A stretch of DNA of 53,552 nucleotides from Exiguobacterium sp. J17977 (GCF_018616375.1 NZ_JAEQBB010000011.1:1-53552); one strand, 5' to 3'. Positions 1 through 9,935 are shown, counted from the first letter of the stretch. Program-made: numbers and translations. The notes: generated by a model not told the origin, from the letters alone.

Positions 1-38
1 TGGGGGTCTCCCCCTGTGAGGATAGGACGTTGCCAGGC
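1..38 (+). rRNA. rrf: 5S rRNA, 3' end (partial)
   Basis: The window starts inside a 5S rRNA. The G-run/C-run hairpin followed by the conserved GTGAGGATAGGACGT stretch and a terminal GCCAGGC matches the 3' end of Bacillales 5S rRNA. About 75-80 nt of the 5' part lie outside the window. Two terminators follow, so an rRNA operon ends here. Confidence 0.93.
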
Positions 39-45
39 CAACGCG

Positions 46-80
46 AAAGACGATCGAGCACCCGCTCGGTCGTCTTTTTT
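46..80 (+). terminator. Intrinsic terminator of the upstream rRNA operon
   Basis: An 11-bp stem (49-59 with 64-74, one G-U pair) closes an ACCC loop and runs directly into TCTTTTTT. It sits 8 nt after the 5S rRNA end, the usual place for an rRNA operon terminator. Confidence 0.9.
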
Positions 81-86
81 CTGTTT

Positions 87-120
87 AAAGCGGTGTCGCA
101 GTTGCGACATCGCTTTTCGT
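87..120 (+). terminator. Second tandem terminator
   Basis: A near-perfect stem of about 14 bp (AAAGCGGTGTCGCA at 87-100 with 103-116, one G-U pair, 2-nt turn) is followed by TTTTCGTTT. It backs up the first rRNA terminator and insulates the ctsR promoter immediately downstream. Confidence 0.75.
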
Positions 121-148
121 TTGCCTTTTTTTGAATCAATGATAGAAT
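121..148 (+). promoter_or_regulatory. SigA-type promoter of the ctsR operon
   Basis: TTGCCT (121-126) is separated by 16 nt from TAGAAT (143-148). It is the best-placed promoter for ctsR-mcsA-mcsB-clpC, and the CtsR boxes begin 2 nt after the -10, as expected for repression by blocking polymerase. Confidence 0.65.
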
Positions 149-150
149 AT

Positions 151-174
151 AGTCAAAAGTCAAAGATGGTCAGA
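151..174 (+). promoter_or_regulatory. CtsR operator, three heptads
   Basis: The CtsR box is a tandem heptad RGTCAAA-N3-RGTCAAA. Here AGTCAAA (158-164), spacer GAT, then GGTCAGA (168-174) fits with one mismatch. A further perfect AGTCAAA abuts upstream (151-157). The site lies between the -10 and the ctsR start, so CtsR should repress its own operon. Confidence 0.88.
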
Positions 175-185
175 GGGTGGTGGAG

Positions 186-653
186 ATGAGAAACATATCG
201 GATGTAATCGAACAGTATTTAAAACAAGTGCTGAAGGAGAGCCAGGCCGAAGCAATCGAGATTAAACGGCAAGATATTGCCAAGCGTTTCGAATGTGTTC
301 CGTCTCAAATCAACTACGTCATCAATACGCGCTTTACGGTCGAGAAGGGCTATCTTGTCGAAAGTAAGCGTGGAGGCGGGGGATATATTCGCATTCGTCG
401 TGTGATTTTACATGAAAAGCAAGACGTGTTGGTCAGCTTGATGGATATTTTACAAGACCATCCTCGTCTTTCCGAACAGCTTGTCGAGAACATCTTGATT
501 CGCTTATTTGAAGAAGGAATGTTGAGCGAGCGTGAAGTGCGGTTGCTCTATCATTTATTATCTGATGAAGCGCTAGGGCTGCACGCTGACGATCGTCACT
601 TGATTCGAAGACAACAGTTACTCGCATTAATGAAGTTACTTAGTTACCATTGA
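186..653 (+). CDS. ctsR: CtsR, transcriptional repressor of class III heat-shock genes
   Basis: Dimeric DNA-binding repressor of clp genes, inactivated by heat. The N-terminal winged helix-turn-helix covers about residues 28-70. R62 followed by the glycine run 63-66 in the wing corresponds to the heat-sensing, DNA-contacting loop known in Bacillus CtsR. A C-terminal dimerization domain completes 155 aa, the family norm. I chose ATG 186, giving MRNISD as in homologues; GTG codons at 177 and 180 are in frame and possible. The operator is directly upstream, so it is autoregulated, and mcsA and mcsB, which control CtsR activity and turnover, follow in the same operon. Confidence 0.96.
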   Translation: MRNISDVIEQYLKQVLKESQAEAIEIKRQDIAKRFECVPSQINYVINTRFTVEKGYLVESKRGGGGYIRIRRVILHEKQDVLVSLMDILQDHPRLSEQLVENILIRLFEEGMLSEREVRLLYHLLSDEALGLHADDRHLIRRQQLLALMKLLSYH

Positions 654-672
654 CCGACGGAGGCATAAAAAG

Positions 673-1107
673 ATGTTATGCGAACGATGCAAACGGCGAC
701 CTGCCATCAATGAGATCCAAGTAGTCGAGAACGGGATACCGGTGACGAGACGACTATGTCGTCAATGTACAGTCGAACTGATGGCAGGTTACGTGCCAGC
801 CGTGAAACGGTGCCCAGGCTGTCAATTGACACAAACTGAATTAGCTCATCTTCGAAAAGCGGGCTGTACCACTTGTTATACCGTTTTTCGCGAAGAATTG
901 ATTAAAATCACACGTCAGTATCAACAAGGTCATGACGAACATGTAGGTTCGATGCCAGATGCGTTACGGACTCCCGACGAGCGAATCGAAGAGCGACTTG
1001 CAAAGTTGGCAGGGGAGTTGGAACGAGCTGTCGAACAAGAAGATTATGAACGCGCAGCCAGGCTGAAAAAAGAGATTAATCAATTGAAAGGGCGAGGTGA
1101 GGCGTGA
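673..1107 (+). CDS. mcsA: McsA, zinc-finger activator of the McsB kinase
   Basis: McsA partners McsB, stimulates its arginine kinase activity and helps control CtsR and ClpC. Four CxxC pairs are visible: C3/C6, C29/C32, C47/C50 and C65/C68, forming two predicted zinc-binding modules. A C-terminal UVR motif (about residues 105-140, acidic-basic heptads) resembles the UvrB-UvrC interaction motif. At 144 aa it is shorter than the roughly 185-residue B. subtilis protein, mainly in the linker between zinc fingers and UVR. Second gene of the CtsR operon, 19 nt after ctsR; its stop overlaps the mcsB start. Confidence 0.93.
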   Translation: MLCERCKRRPAINEIQVVENGIPVTRRLCRQCTVELMAGYVPAVKRCPGCQLTQTELAHLRKAGCTTCYTVFREELIKITRQYQQGHDEHVGSMPDALRTPDERIEERLAKLAGELERAVEQEDYERAARLKKEINQLKGRGEA

Positions 1108-2150
1108 TGGAGTCTTATCTTAAACATCCACTTGGTCCTAAAATGAGAGAGCGAGCCAAGTTAGATGATTTGGTCATCTCGACTCGCATTCGTCTGGCGC
1201 GCAATTTAAAAGATACCGTCTTTTCTCCCGTATTATCGGAAGAAGGACAGCATCAACTTTGTGAACGGATTGAAACGTCACTTGGAGGATTGCAGGGCTT
1301 TGAATACCTGCATATGGGTGATTATGATCAAGTGACCCGACAAGCGCTCGTTGAAAAGCATTTGATTAGCCCGACGATTGCCGGGAAAGAACAAAGTGCC
1401 GTCTTTTTAAGCGAAGATGAGACCATCAGCGTACTCATCAATGAAGAAGATCATCTACGAATTCAAACGCTACTCCCAGGTTATCAAGTAGAAGAGGCTT
1501 TCGAACTGGCAAGACGTGTCGATGCTCTCTGTGGGGAGTCCCTTCCTTACGCATTTGATGAACAGCTAGGTTATTTGACAACATGTCCGAGTAATATCGG
1601 GACAGGTCTACGCGCCTCGGTGATGCTTCATCTGCCGGGATTGACGTTGACCGGACGGATAACTCCTATTCTAAAAGAACTTCGTAAGCTCGGATACACG
1701 ATTCGGGGACGTTACGGGGAAGGCAGTGATGCGGCGGGACGACTGTTCCAACTATCGAACCAGCGCACGTTAGGGAGCCATGAAGCCCAACTGTTAACCG
1801 ACTTCATGGAAATCACGGAACAAGTCATTCAGGCAGAGCGACAAGCCCGCGAAGAGTTATTGGCTCGCAACCAGGACGAGTTAGAAGATCAGTTTTATCG
1901 CTCATACGGGATTTTACGGTATGCCAAACTGCTATCGTCAACAGAGGCTGTCGAACGCCTGTCCGATCTTCACTTGGCAAGTGACCTGGGTATTTTATCG
2001 GACTGGAGTCCGCCTCAGTTTCATGAACTGATTGTAAAACTTCAATCAGGTTTCCTACAAAAGCATTTCGGGAAAACATTATCTACGAAAGAACGAGATC
2101 GCGAACGTGCGACGCTCGTTCGTCGAACGTTAGATCATGGGTTAGTTTGA
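1107..2150 (+). CDS. mcsB: McsB, protein arginine kinase
   Basis: Phosphorylates arginine residues of CtsR and of damaged proteins, marking them for ClpCP degradation. The phosphagen-kinase catalytic fold is recognizable: RIRLARN (27-33), NEEDH, the YLTTCPSN loop with the conserved cysteine, GTGLRAS, and the RGRYGEGS nucleotide-binding segment. About 347 aa, as expected. ATG 1107 overlaps the mcsA stop by one base with AGGTGAGG just upstream; an in-frame GTG at 1104 is the alternative. It is translationally coupled to mcsA, its activator, and clpC follows after 24 nt. Confidence 0.95.
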   Translation: MESYLKHPLGPKMRERAKLDDLVISTRIRLARNLKDTVFSPVLSEEGQHQLCERIETSLGGLQGFEYLHMGDYDQVTRQALVEKHLISPTIAGKEQSAVFLSEDETISVLINEEDHLRIQTLLPGYQVEEAFELARRVDALCGESLPYAFDEQLGYLTTCPSNIGTGLRASVMLHLPGLTLTGRITPILKELRKLGYTIRGRYGEGSDAAGRLFQLSNQRTLGSHEAQLLTDFMEITEQVIQAERQAREELLARNQDELEDQFYRSYGILRYAKLLSSTEAVERLSDLHLASDLGILSDWSPPQFHELIVKLQSGFLQKHFGKTLSTKERDRERATLVRRTLDHGLV

Positions 2151-2174
2151 TCCAACTTTAAGGAGGTTTTGTCA

Positions 2175-4610
2175 ATGATGTTTGGTCGATTTACAGAACG
2201 AGCTCAGCGCGTATTAGCTTTAGCACAAGAGGAAGCAGTACGGCTTGGCCATCATAATATCGGTACAGAGCACATTTTACTCGGACTTGTTCGTGAGGGA
2301 GAAGGGATTGCCGCTAAGGCACTGTTCGCTCTCGGACTCACGTCGGAAAAAATTCAGCAAGAAGTCGAGGCGCTCATCGGACGAGGTTCCGAAAACGGAT
2401 CGACGATTCACTATACACCACGTGCGAAAAAAGTGATTGAGCTATCGATGGATGAAGCGCGAAAACTTGGTCACTCTTATGTCGGGACTGAACACATTCT
2501 CCTCGGCGTCATTCGTGAAGGCGAAGGGGTGGCAGCCCGAGTCTTGAACAACCTTGGAATCAGTTTGACGAAGGCGCGTCAGCAAGTGCTCCAGCTCTTA
2601 GGAAACACTGAGTCGTCAGCGAATGCATCACAACCAGGTACAAGTGCTGCTACACCGACGCTTGACGGCTTAGCTCGTGACTTGACACAGCAAGCGCGAG
2701 AATCACGTCTTGATCCGGTCATCGGTCGCTCAGGCGAAATCCAACGTGTCATCGAAGTGTTATCACGCCGGACGAAAAACAACCCGGTCCTCATCGGGGA
2801 ACCAGGGGTCGGGAAAACGGCAGTCGTCGAAGGACTCGCCCAACAGATCATCAACAATGAAGTGCCGGAAACACTTCGGAACAAGCGCGTCATGGTGCTC
2901 GATATGGGTACACTCGTCGCTGGAACGAAGTACCGCGGTGAATTTGAAGATCGTTTGAAAAAAGTGATGGATGAGATTCGCCAAGCTGGGAACGTCATTC
3001 TCTTCATTGACGAGTTGCATACGTTAATTGGTGCCGGGGGTGCAGAAGGCGCAATCGATGCGTCGAATATCTTGAAACCGTCACTCGCACGTGGTGAACT
3101 CCAATGTATCGGGGCGACGACACTCGATGAGTACCGGAAGTATATCGAAAAAGATGCCGCGCTCGAACGTCGCTTCCAGCCGATTCAAGTCAACGAACCG
3201 ACGACGGATGAGGCAGAACAAATCCTCTTCGGGTTACGTGACCGTTACGAAGCTCACCATCGCGTCACAATCACAGATGAAGCGATTCACGAAGCCGTCG
3301 TTCTCTCGGACCGCTACATCTCGGATCGCTTCCTTCCAGATAAAGCGATCGACCTCGTCGATGAGGCTGCTTCGAAAGTGAGACTTCGCTCGTTCACGGC
3401 ACCGCCGAACTTGAAAGAGCTCGAGGCTCGTCTTGAGTCGATTCGCAAAGAAAAAGATTCGGCTGTACAGAGTCAAGAGTTCGAGAAGGCTGCCTCACTA
3501 CGCGATACCGAACAGAAACTTCGAGATGAACTCGAACAGCTCAAATCGGAATGGCAGAATAAGCAAGGGAACGAAAAACTCGAAGTAACGAAAGAAGACA
3601 TCGCGCAAGTCGTTGCCAACTGGACAGGAGTACCTGTGACGAAGATTGCTGAAGAAGAGACAGACCGTCTCCTCAAACTCGAATCGATTCTCCACGGCCG
3701 AGTCATCGGTCAAGATGAAGCAGTTAAATCGATTTCGCGGGCGATTCGCCGGGCTCGTGCCGGATTGAAAGATCCGAAACGTCCGATTGGTTCGTTTGTC
3801 TTCCTCGGACCAACTGGTGTCGGGAAAACTGAGTTGGCTCGTGCTGTGGCTGAAGCGTTGTTCGGTGACGAAGACGCCATCATTCGAATCGACATGTCGG
3901 AGTACATGGAGAAACACGCGACGAGTCGTCTCGTTGGATCGCCTCCAGGTTACGTCGGTTACGAAGAGGGCGGTCAATTGACAGAGAAGGTTCGCCGCAA
4001 GCCATATTCGGTCATCTTGCTTGATGAGATTGAAAAGGCTCACCCTGAAGTATTCAACATCTTACTCCAAGTGCTCGATGACGGGCGCTTGACCGACTCG
4101 AAAGGGCGTACGGTCGACTTCCGGAACACGGTCATCATCATGACATCCAACGTCGGTGCAGCAGCGCTCAAACGGAACAAGTACGTCGGATTCACGGTTG
4201 AAGATGACGTGAAGCGTGAATATACGGAAATGAAAGATAAAGTCATGGAAGAATTGAAAAAGGCGTTCCGTCCTGAGTTCTTGAACCGGATTGACGAAAT
4301 CACCGTCTTCCACTCGCTCCAAAAAGAACACATCCAAGAAATCGTCAAACTTATGGCTGAGACACTTACAAAACGTCTCGGGGAACAAGGGATTGATTTC
4401 AGCTTGACGGAATCGGCGCTCGAGAAAATCGCCGAAGTCGGGTACGACCCGGAATACGGGGCTCGTCCACTCCGCCGTGCGCTCCAGCGTGAGGTTGAGG
4501 ACCGACTCTCAGAAGCGATGCTCAGTGGCAGCATCACAAAAGGCAGCAAAGTGGCGCTCGATGTACAAGATGGCGAATTCGTCGTCCGTAATGAAGGTGT
4601 CGTTCAGTAA
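2175..4610 (+). CDS. clpC: ClpC, AAA+ unfoldase of the ClpCP protease
   Basis: Hexameric ATP-driven unfoldase that feeds substrates, including arginine-phosphorylated proteins, to ClpP. Two Clp-N repeats occupy residues 1-145. AAA1 has Walker A GEPGVGKT (208-215) and Walker B ILFIDELH; a UVR/middle domain follows at about 415-470; AAA2 has GPTGVGKT (545-552). Length is 811 aa, typical. I chose ATG 2175, 8 nt after AGGAGG (2161-2166); the TTG at 2169 lies too close to it, and ATG 2178 is the other option. Last gene of the CtsR operon, followed by a terminator. Confidence 0.97.
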   Translation: MMFGRFTERAQRVLALAQEEAVRLGHHNIGTEHILLGLVREGEGIAAKALFALGLTSEKIQQEVEALIGRGSENGSTIHYTPRAKKVIELSMDEARKLGHSYVGTEHILLGVIREGEGVAARVLNNLGISLTKARQQVLQLLGNTESSANASQPGTSAATPTLDGLARDLTQQARESRLDPVIGRSGEIQRVIEVLSRRTKNNPVLIGEPGVGKTAVVEGLAQQIINNEVPETLRNKRVMVLDMGTLVAGTKYRGEFEDRLKKVMDEIRQAGNVILFIDELHTLIGAGGAEGAIDASNILKPSLARGELQCIGATTLDEYRKYIEKDAALERRFQPIQVNEPTTDEAEQILFGLRDRYEAHHRVTITDEAIHEAVVLSDRYISDRFLPDKAIDLVDEAASKVRLRSFTAPPNLKELEARLESIRKEKDSAVQSQEFEKAASLRDTEQKLRDELEQLKSEWQNKQGNEKLEVTKEDIAQVVANWTGVPVTKIAEEETDRLLKLESILHGRVIGQDEAVKSISRAIRRARAGLKDPKRPIGSFVFLGPTGVGKTELARAVAEALFGDEDAIIRIDMSEYMEKHATSRLVGSPPGYVGYEEGGQLTEKVRRKPYSVILLDEIEKAHPEVFNILLQVLDDGRLTDSKGRTVDFRNTVIIMTSNVGAAALKRNKYVGFTVEDDVKREYTEMKDKVMEELKKAFRPEFLNRIDEITVFHSLQKEHIQEIVKLMAETLTKRLGEQGIDFSLTESALEKIAEVGYDPEYGARPLRRALQREVEDRLSEAMLSGSITKGSKVALDVQDGEFVVRNEGVVQ

Positions 4611-4615
4611 CTACA

Positions 4616-4647
4616 AGGCTCCCTCTCTCGTGTGAGGGGGCTTTTTT
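4616..4647 (+). terminator. Intrinsic terminator after clpC
   Basis: A GC-rich stem (GGCTCCCTCTC pairing with GTGAGGGGGC, loop near TCGT) is followed by TTTTTT. Only 17 nt separate it from the radA start, so radA needs read-through or a promoter inside clpC. Confidence 0.85.
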
Positions 4648-4664
4648 AGACGGAAAGGAACATC

Positions 4665-6041
4665 ATGGCAAAAATTAAAACGAAGTACGTATGTCAGTCA
4701 TGCGGATACGAATCCGCAAAATGGATGGGACGTTGTCCAGGTTGTAACGAGTGGAATACGCTCGTCGAAGAATTTGTCGAAGAGAAAAAGGCGAAGCGAG
4801 GGGCCGCATTCGTCCATAGCTCCTCGAGACAGTTGAAGCCAGAGCGTCTATCGGATGTCGTGTCGCAAGAAGAGACGCGCGTCCATACGAACAGTCAAGA
4901 GTTTGACCGTGTGCTTGGAGGCGGGATTGTCCCAGGCTCGCTCGTCCTCGTCGGTGGGGACCCGGGCATCGGGAAGTCGACGATTCTGCTTCAAGTGAGT
5001 GCACATTTGGCTCATAGTGGACGGAAAGTGCTCTATATTTCCGGGGAAGAATCGCTCAAACAGACGAAACTCCGGGCCGAACGGCTCGGCCTGCCGACCG
5101 AAGACTTATATGTCCTCGCCGAGACGGATATGCTGATGATTGAACGGGTCATCGATGAAGAACAACCAGGGTTCGTCATCATCGACTCGATTCAAACGGT
5201 TTATATGGATGAAATTCAATCGGCGCCAGGTAGTGTCGCCCAAGTCCGAGAATGTACGGCAGCGCTCATGAAAATCGCTAAAACACGAGGAGTGGCCGTC
5301 TTTATCGTCGGTCACGTGACGAAACAAGGTTCGATTGCCGGTCCTCGTCTGCTCGAGCATATGGTGGATGCGGTCCTTTACTTCGAAGGGGAGCGTCACC
5401 ACACGTTCCGAATTTTACGGGCCGTCAAAAACCGGTTCGGATCGACGAACGAGATCGGCATCTTTGAAATGAAAGAAGGCGGGCTCGAAGAAGTGCTCAA
5501 TCCGTCCGAAATCTTTTTGGAAGAACGAACCGCTGGCGTCTCGGGCTCCACCGTCGTCGCATCGATGGAAGGGACGCGGACCGTGCTCGTCGAGTTACAG
5601 GCGCTCATCTCGCCGACCTCGTTCGGGAACCCGCGGCGCATGGCGACCGGGATTGACCAGAACCGGGTCGCCCTTCTCATGGCCGTGCTCGAGAAGCGTT
5701 CGGGTCTCTTGCTCCAAACGCAAGACGCTTATTTGAAAGCGGCCGGCGGCGTCAAATTGGACGAACCGGCCATCGACTTGGCCATCTGTATTTCGATTGC
5801 GTCAAGTTTCCGCGACCGGCCGACCCGACCGACGGATGTATGTATCGGTGAAGTCGGATTGACCGGTGAGGTACGGCGTGTGTCACGGATTGAGCAACGT
5901 GTCGCCGAAGCGGCCAAGCTCGGTTTTACCCGGGCCATCATTCCGAAAAACAATCTCGGGGGCTGGACGGCCCCGCCTGGTATCGATGTCGTTGGTGTCA
6001 GCACTGTCGATGAAGCGCTCCAACTGGCTATCCCGTTCTGA
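4665..6041 (+). CDS. radA: RadA, branch-migrating DNA repair ATPase
   Basis: RecA-related ATPase that promotes branch migration of recombination intermediates. An N-terminal zinc finger has C10/C13 and C24/C27. Walker [11 protein letters not shown] lies at 97-106, the RadA-specific KNRFG motif at 255-259, and a Lon-protease-like C-terminal domain at about 285-458. Length 458 aa matches the family. ATG 4665 follows GGAAAGGAA. GC content and codon use look higher than in clpC. In B. subtilis disA follows radA; here yacL follows directly. Confidence 0.96.
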   Translation: MAKIKTKYVCQSCGYESAKWMGRCPGCNEWNTLVEEFVEEKKAKRGAAFVHSSSRQLKPERLSDVVSQEETRVHTNSQEFDRVLGGGIVPGSLVLVGGDPGIGKSTILLQVSAHLAHSGRKVLYISGEESLKQTKLRAERLGLPTEDLYVLAETDMLMIERVIDEEQPGFVIIDSIQTVYMDEIQSAPGSVAQVRECTAALMKIAKTRGVAVFIVGHVTKQGSIAGPRLLEHMVDAVLYFEGERHHTFRILRAVKNRFGSTNEIGIFEMKEGGLEEVLNPSEIFLEERTAGVSGSTVVASMEGTRTVLVELQALISPTSFGNPRRMATGIDQNRVALLMAVLEKRSGLLLQTQDAYLKAAGGVKLDEPAIDLAICISIASSFRDRPTRPTDVCIGEVGLTGEVRRVSRIEQRVAEAAKLGFTRAIIPKNNLGGWTAPPGIDVVGVSTVDEALQLAIPF

Positions 6042-6096
6042 CGGGGCGCTTCCGGCAGTTTTTAACGCTTTGTAACGAACGCTTTCAAAAGAACCG

Positions 6097-6105
6097 TGTT
6101 ACAAT
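6097..6105 (+). promoter_or_regulatory. Extended -10 promoter candidate for yacL
   Basis: TGTTACAAT combines the TG dinucleotide of an extended -10 with a TACAAT hexamer in the radA-yacL gap. No good -35 lies 17 nt upstream. TGTAAC at 6071-6076 slightly resembles an ECF-sigma -35, but the spacing to CGTG at 6095 is poor. Confidence 0.45.
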
Positions 6106-6156
6106 GAAAGTGTTAATTTCTTGAAATTTAAATTCATAATAAAGGAGGTGGAATGA

Positions 6157-7221
6157 GTGAAGATTGCTGTGCGAATCGGATTTATATTGATCGGACTCGT
6201 CGTCGGTTGGTTCGGGATTATCGAAGCGATGTTATTGCTAGGTGACCTTGGTGTGAACGTACCGGCTTGGTTGACGATTCCTTACGTTGCTAGTTTGATT
6301 GGTGGACTTATCTTCTTCATTCTTAGTTTGTTCTTGACCGATGGGGTCGTTAAATTTATCCGTTTTATCGAAGAACGGCTCGTCCGTTTGCCGGTCGGCG
6401 ATATTTTGTTTGGCTCGATCGGATTGATTATTGGTTTGTTGATTGCCTTTTTGATTAGCGTCTCGTTAGAAGTGACGAATATCTTCTTGCTCAGCAAGAT
6501 TGTACCGATTTTTGTGACCGCTCTGTTCGGTTACTTCGGCTTTGCCGTCGGTTACCGGAAACGGAATGAATGGATTAAACTGTTCGTCAAAAGTGAACGA
6601 GAGAAGCCGGCCGCAGAACCATTGCGCCGCTCTAACGATAAAATTTTGGATACGAGCGTCATCATCGATGGTCGAATTGCCGATATCTCGAAGACTGGTT
6701 TCATCGAAGGGACACTCATCGTGCCGCAGTTCGTCATCGGTGAGCTCCAATATATTGCGGACTCTTCGGATACGTTGAAGCGTAACCGGGGCCGTCGCGG
6801 TCTTGATATTTTAAAAGAGTTACAAGACAACGAGCGAATTGAAGTGGAGATTTATGACGGGGACTTTGAAGACGTCGCCGAAGTGGATATCAAATTGATC
6901 AAGTTGGCCGAATTGAAAAAAGGCATCGTCGTCACGAACGACTACAACTTGAACAAAGTGTGTGAAGTTCGGAACGTCCCAGTCCTGAACATTAACGATT
7001 TGGCCAACTCGGTCAAACAGATCGTCATTCCAGGAGAAGAGATGGTCGTGACGGTCATTAAAGAAGGAAAAGAACAAAATCAAGGTGTCGCCTATCTCGA
7101 AGATGGCACGATGGTCGTCGTTGAAGGTGGGCGCAAGCTGATCTCGAAGACGTTACCTGTTGTCGTCACGAGCGTGCTTCAGACGTCGGCTGGCCGTATG
7201 ATTTTTGCTCGTCCTGAATAA
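6157..7221 (+). CDS. yacL: YacL, membrane PIN/TRAM-domain protein
   Basis: Membrane-anchored protein with a predicted RNase-type PIN domain and a C-terminal TRAM domain. About four N-terminal transmembrane segments (roughly residues 5-130) precede a PIN domain starting at ILDTSVIIDGR, with acidic residues D165 and D171, then IVVTNDYNLN and NDLA. TRAM occupies about 285-350. GTG 6157 has AAAGGAGGTG well placed; the ATG at 6153 is in another frame. Length 354 aa agrees with B. subtilis YacL. Substrates are not established to my knowledge. ispD follows. Confidence 0.9.
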   Translation: MKIAVRIGFILIGLVVGWFGIIEAMLLLGDLGVNVPAWLTIPYVASLIGGLIFFILSLFLTDGVVKFIRFIEERLVRLPVGDILFGSIGLIIGLLIAFLISVSLEVTNIFLLSKIVPIFVTALFGYFGFAVGYRKRNEWIKLFVKSEREKPAAEPLRRSNDKILDTSVIIDGRIADISKTGFIEGTLIVPQFVIGELQYIADSSDTLKRNRGRRGLDILKELQDNERIEVEIYDGDFEDVAEVDIKLIKLAELKKGIVVTNDYNLNKVCEVRNVPVLNINDLANSVKQIVIPGEEMVVTVIKEGKEQNQGVAYLEDGTMVVVEGGRKLISKTLPVVVTSVLQTSAGRMIFARPE

Positions 7222-7228
7222 ATAAGTG

Positions 7229-7260
7229 GAAAAAGAGACGCATCGGCGCTCTCTTTTTTC
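7229..7260 (+). terminator. Weak terminator-like hairpin, yacL-ispD
   Basis: AGAGACGC and GCGCTCTCT form a short interrupted stem around ATCG and run into TTTTTT. The stem has a bulge, so termination may be partial, leaving ispD-ispF partly coupled to yacL. Confidence 0.45.
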
Positions 7261-7279
7261 GCGAAAAGGGGTGAATGGA

Positions 7280-7960
7280 ATGGTACGCTATACGGTTGTC
7301 ATTCCGGCCGCAGGAAAAGGAAAGCGGATGGGAGCCGATGAGAATAAGTTGATGCTGACGTTGCAAGGAAAGCCGATTATCGTGTGGACCGTGGCAGCGT
7401 TCGCGAGAGATGCATGGTGCGCGCGCATCGTGCTCGCGGTGCGTCCCGAGGAGCAAGGATGGTTCGAGCAACAGTTGCATCATGTCACGACCCCGATTAC
7501 ATATGTGGCGGGTGGGGAAGAACGACAACAGAGCGTTCGAGCTGGACTACAAGTCGTCGATCCCGAAGATGTCGTCTTGATTCATGATGGGGCACGACCA
7601 TTCGTGCGCCTCGACCAACTTCATGCCATCGCCGAAGCGGCCAAGACGGAAGGGGCGATTCTCGCTGTTCCGGTCAAAGATACGGTGAAGCAAGTCACGG
7701 ACGGACACATCACACAGACGGTACCGCGCGAGTCGCTATGGTTGGCGCAGACGCCTCAAGCGTTCCCGGCAAGCGCCATTCAAGCCGCCCATGAGCGGGC
7801 AGAAACCGCTCATTTTATCGGGACGGACGATGCCAGTCTATTCGAATGGACCGGCCAACAGGTGACGATCATCCCGGGGGATTATCACAACATTAAAATG
7901 ACGACCCCGGAAGACTTATTATTTGGTGAAGCGATTTTAACGAAGGAGGACTATCGATGA
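7280..7960 (+). CDS. ispD: IspD, 2-C-methyl-D-erythritol 4-phosphate cytidylyltransferase
   Basis: Third step of the MEP isoprenoid pathway: CTP plus MEP gives CDP-ME. The N-terminal nucleotide-binding signature [10 protein letters not shown] (9-18), the central HDGARPF motif and the C-terminal TTPEDL fit the family; 226 aa is typical. I chose ATG 7280 because AAAAGGGG lies just upstream and the product starts [10 protein letters not shown]; an upstream in-frame extension to 7226 would read through the hairpin. The stop overlaps ispF by ATGA, so the two MEP enzymes are translationally coupled. Confidence 0.95.
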   Translation: MVRYTVVIPAAGKGKRMGADENKLMLTLQGKPIIVWTVAAFARDAWCARIVLAVRPEEQGWFEQQLHHVTTPITYVAGGEERQQSVRAGLQVVDPEDVVLIHDGARPFVRLDQLHAIAEAAKTEGAILAVPVKDTVKQVTDGHITQTVPRESLWLAQTPQAFPASAIQAAHERAETAHFIGTDDASLFEWTGQQVTIIPGDYHNIKMTTPEDLLFGEAILTKEDYR

Positions 7961-8430
7961 GAATCGGACAAGGATTTGATGTACATGCGTTCGCCGAAGG
8001 GCGGCCGCTCATTTTAGGAGGAATCGAGATTCCACACGACCGCGGCTTGCTTGGCCACTCGGATGCGGACGTCTTATTGCATACGATTGCCGACGCAGCG
8101 CTCGGAGCGATTGCGGCGGGGGATATCGGCAAGCATTTCCCCGATACGGACCCAGAGTTTAAAGATGCGGACTCGAAAGTGTTGTTGCAACACGTTTGGC
8201 AACTCGTCAAAGCGGAAGGCTATGTGCTCGGCAACGTCGATGCGACAGTGATGGCGGAGCGGCCGAAGCTTCGCACGTACATTGACGACATGCGAGCGGT
8301 CATCGCCGAGTTGCTCGAGGCGGACATCAGCCAAGTGAACGTCAAAGCGACGACGACTGAAAAGCTCGGCTTCACCGGACGTGAAGAAGGAATTGCCGCC
8401 CAGGCGGTCATCCTGCTCAACCGCGCTTGA
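7957..8430 (+). CDS. ispF: IspF, 2-C-methyl-D-erythritol 2,4-cyclodiphosphate synthase
   Basis: Converts CDP-ME 2-phosphate to MEcPP and CMP in the MEP pathway as a homotrimer. Predicted metal ligands are D8 and H10 (GFDVH) and H42 (ADVLLH); GHSDAD and the C-terminal [13 protein letters not shown] motif are intact. 157 aa is standard. The start overlaps the ispD stop by 4 nt. IspE, the intervening enzyme, is not in this window. Confidence 0.97.
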   Translation: MRIGQGFDVHAFAEGRPLILGGIEIPHDRGLLGHSDADVLLHTIADAALGAIAAGDIGKHFPDTDPEFKDADSKVLLQHVWQLVKAEGYVLGNVDATVMAERPKLRTYIDDMRAVIAELLEADISQVNVKATTTEKLGFTGREEGIAAQAVILLNRA

Positions 8431-8436
8431 CAAAAG

Positions 8437-8445
8437 TGGTATACT
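8437..8445 (+). promoter_or_regulatory. Extended -10 promoter candidate for gltX
   Basis: TGGTATACT (TG at 8437-8438, TATACT at 8440-8445) lies 33 nt before the gltX start. A TTGACA at 8427 is only 7 nt away and cannot be its -35, so the extended -10 is the supporting feature. Confidence 0.5.
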
Positions 8446-8478
8446 ATTTGGGCAGAAGAGAAGAAAGGTGGAAATATT

Positions 8479-9933
8479 ATGAGTGAAGTGCGCGTACGCT
8501 ATGCGCCGAGTCCGACGGGTCACCTTCATATCGGGAACGCCCGGACCGCGCTATTTAACTATTTGTATGCTCGCCATGCCGGCGGGAAGATGATTCTCCG
8601 AATCGAGGATACGGATCAGAAACGAAACGTTGAGAACGGTGTTGAGAGTCAAATGAAGTACTTGGAATGGCTCGGGATTGATTGGGATGAAGGTCCAGGC
8701 CGCGGCGGCGACTACGGTCCTTACTTCCAAATGGAACGACTCGACCTTTACAATAAATACGTGAACGAGTTGATGGATAATGGACTCGCGTATAAGTGCT
8801 ATATGACGTCGGAAGAACTCGAGGCAGAACGCGAAGCGCAAATCGCGCGCGGCGAGGCACCACGGTATTCGGGTGCCCACCGTAACTTGAGCGACGAAGA
8901 GCAGGCTGCGTTCGAAGCCGAAGGGCGTAAACCGTCGATTCGGATTCGTGTACCAGAGTCGGTCACGTATAAGTGGACCGATGTCGTCAAAGGCGACGTC
9001 TCGTTCGAATCAAAAGACTTCGGCGACTGGGTCATCGTCAAACAGGACGGCATCCCGACGTATAACTTCGCTGTCGTCGTCGACGATCACTTGATGAAAA
9101 TCAGTCACGTGTTGCGTGGGGACGACCATATTGCCAACACCCCGAAACAGATGATGGTCTATGACGCGCTCGGTTGGGACTATCCGGCATTTGGTCACAT
9201 GACATTGATTTATAATGAGAACCATAAGAAGTTATCGAAGCGTGATGAGTCGATCATTCAGTTCATCGAGCAATACGCTGATCTTGGCTACCTTCCGGGG
9301 GCACTCTTTAACTTCATCTCGCTCCTTGGTTGGTCGCCGGTCGGAGAAGAGGAAATCTTCACGAAGGAAGCGTTCATTGAGATGTTTGATGCGGGTCGTT
9401 TGTCGAAGAGCCCGGCTGTCTTTGACCAACAGAAGCTTGCGTGGATCAACAGCGTCTATATGAAACAGGCTTCGCTTGACGAAGTGGTGGCACTCAGTTT
9501 ACCATTCTTACAAGAAGCAGGTCGTTTACCAAACGCCTTGTCGATGGAACAAGCCGATTGGGCGACAGCGTTGATTGCCCTCTATAAAGAACAAATGACA
9601 CACGGTGCTGAAATCGTGACGTTGACAGATCTGTTCTTTAAGGATGAGGTCGAATACGACGAAGAGGCCAATGCGGTCCTCGCTGGCGAAACGGTACCGG
9701 CTGTCCTCGCCGAATTCAAGACTCAACTTGAAGCAATCGAAGACTTCACGCCGGAAGCCGTCAAAGCAGCGACGAAAGCGACACAAAAGGCGACTGGCCA
9801 AAAAGGAAAGAACTTGTTCATGCCGATCCGGGTCGCGACGACCGGGCAGACGCACGGACCAGAGCTTCCGAACGCCATTTCACTGATTGGCAAAGAGCGT
9901 GTCTTGGCACGACTCACAACATTATTAGCTTAA
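8479..9933 (+). CDS. gltX: Glutamyl-tRNA synthetase
   Basis: Class I aminoacyl-tRNA synthetase charging tRNA-Glu, and in organisms with GatCAB also tRNA-Gln. The HIGH-equivalent HIGN is at 17-20 within [14 protein letters not shown], and the KMSKS-equivalent KLSKR at 251-255. The alpha-helical anticodon-binding domain fills the C-terminal third. 484 aa is normal. AAAGGTGG lies 7 nt before ATG 8479. A T-box leader separates it from cysE. Confidence 0.97.
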   Translation: MSEVRVRYAPSPTGHLHIGNARTALFNYLYARHAGGKMILRIEDTDQKRNVENGVESQMKYLEWLGIDWDEGPGRGGDYGPYFQMERLDLYNKYVNELMDNGLAYKCYMTSEELEAEREAQIARGEAPRYSGAHRNLSDEEQAAFEAEGRKPSIRIRVPESVTYKWTDVVKGDVSFESKDFGDWVIVKQDGIPTYNFAVVVDDHLMKISHVLRGDDHIANTPKQMMVYDALGWDYPAFGHMTLIYNENHKKLSKRDESIIQFIEQYADLGYLPGALFNFISLLGWSPVGEEEIFTKEAFIEMFDAGRLSKSPAVFDQQKLAWINSVYMKQASLDEVVALSLPFLQEAGRLPNALSMEQADWATALIALYKEQMTHGAEIVTLTDLFFKDEVEYDEEANAVLAGETVPAVLAEFKTQLEAIEDFTPEAVKAATKATQKATGQKGKNLFMPIRVATTGQTHGPELPNAISLIGKERVLARLTTLLA

Positions 9934-9935
9934 AG

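Noticed and set aside
3498-4043. 181-codon minus-strand frame inside clpC
   Set aside because: Shadow of clpC; composition follows the complement of ClpC codons.
8427-8445. TTGACA plus TATACT as a classical gltX promoter
   Set aside because: The spacer is only 7 nt; an extended -10 is the better explanation.
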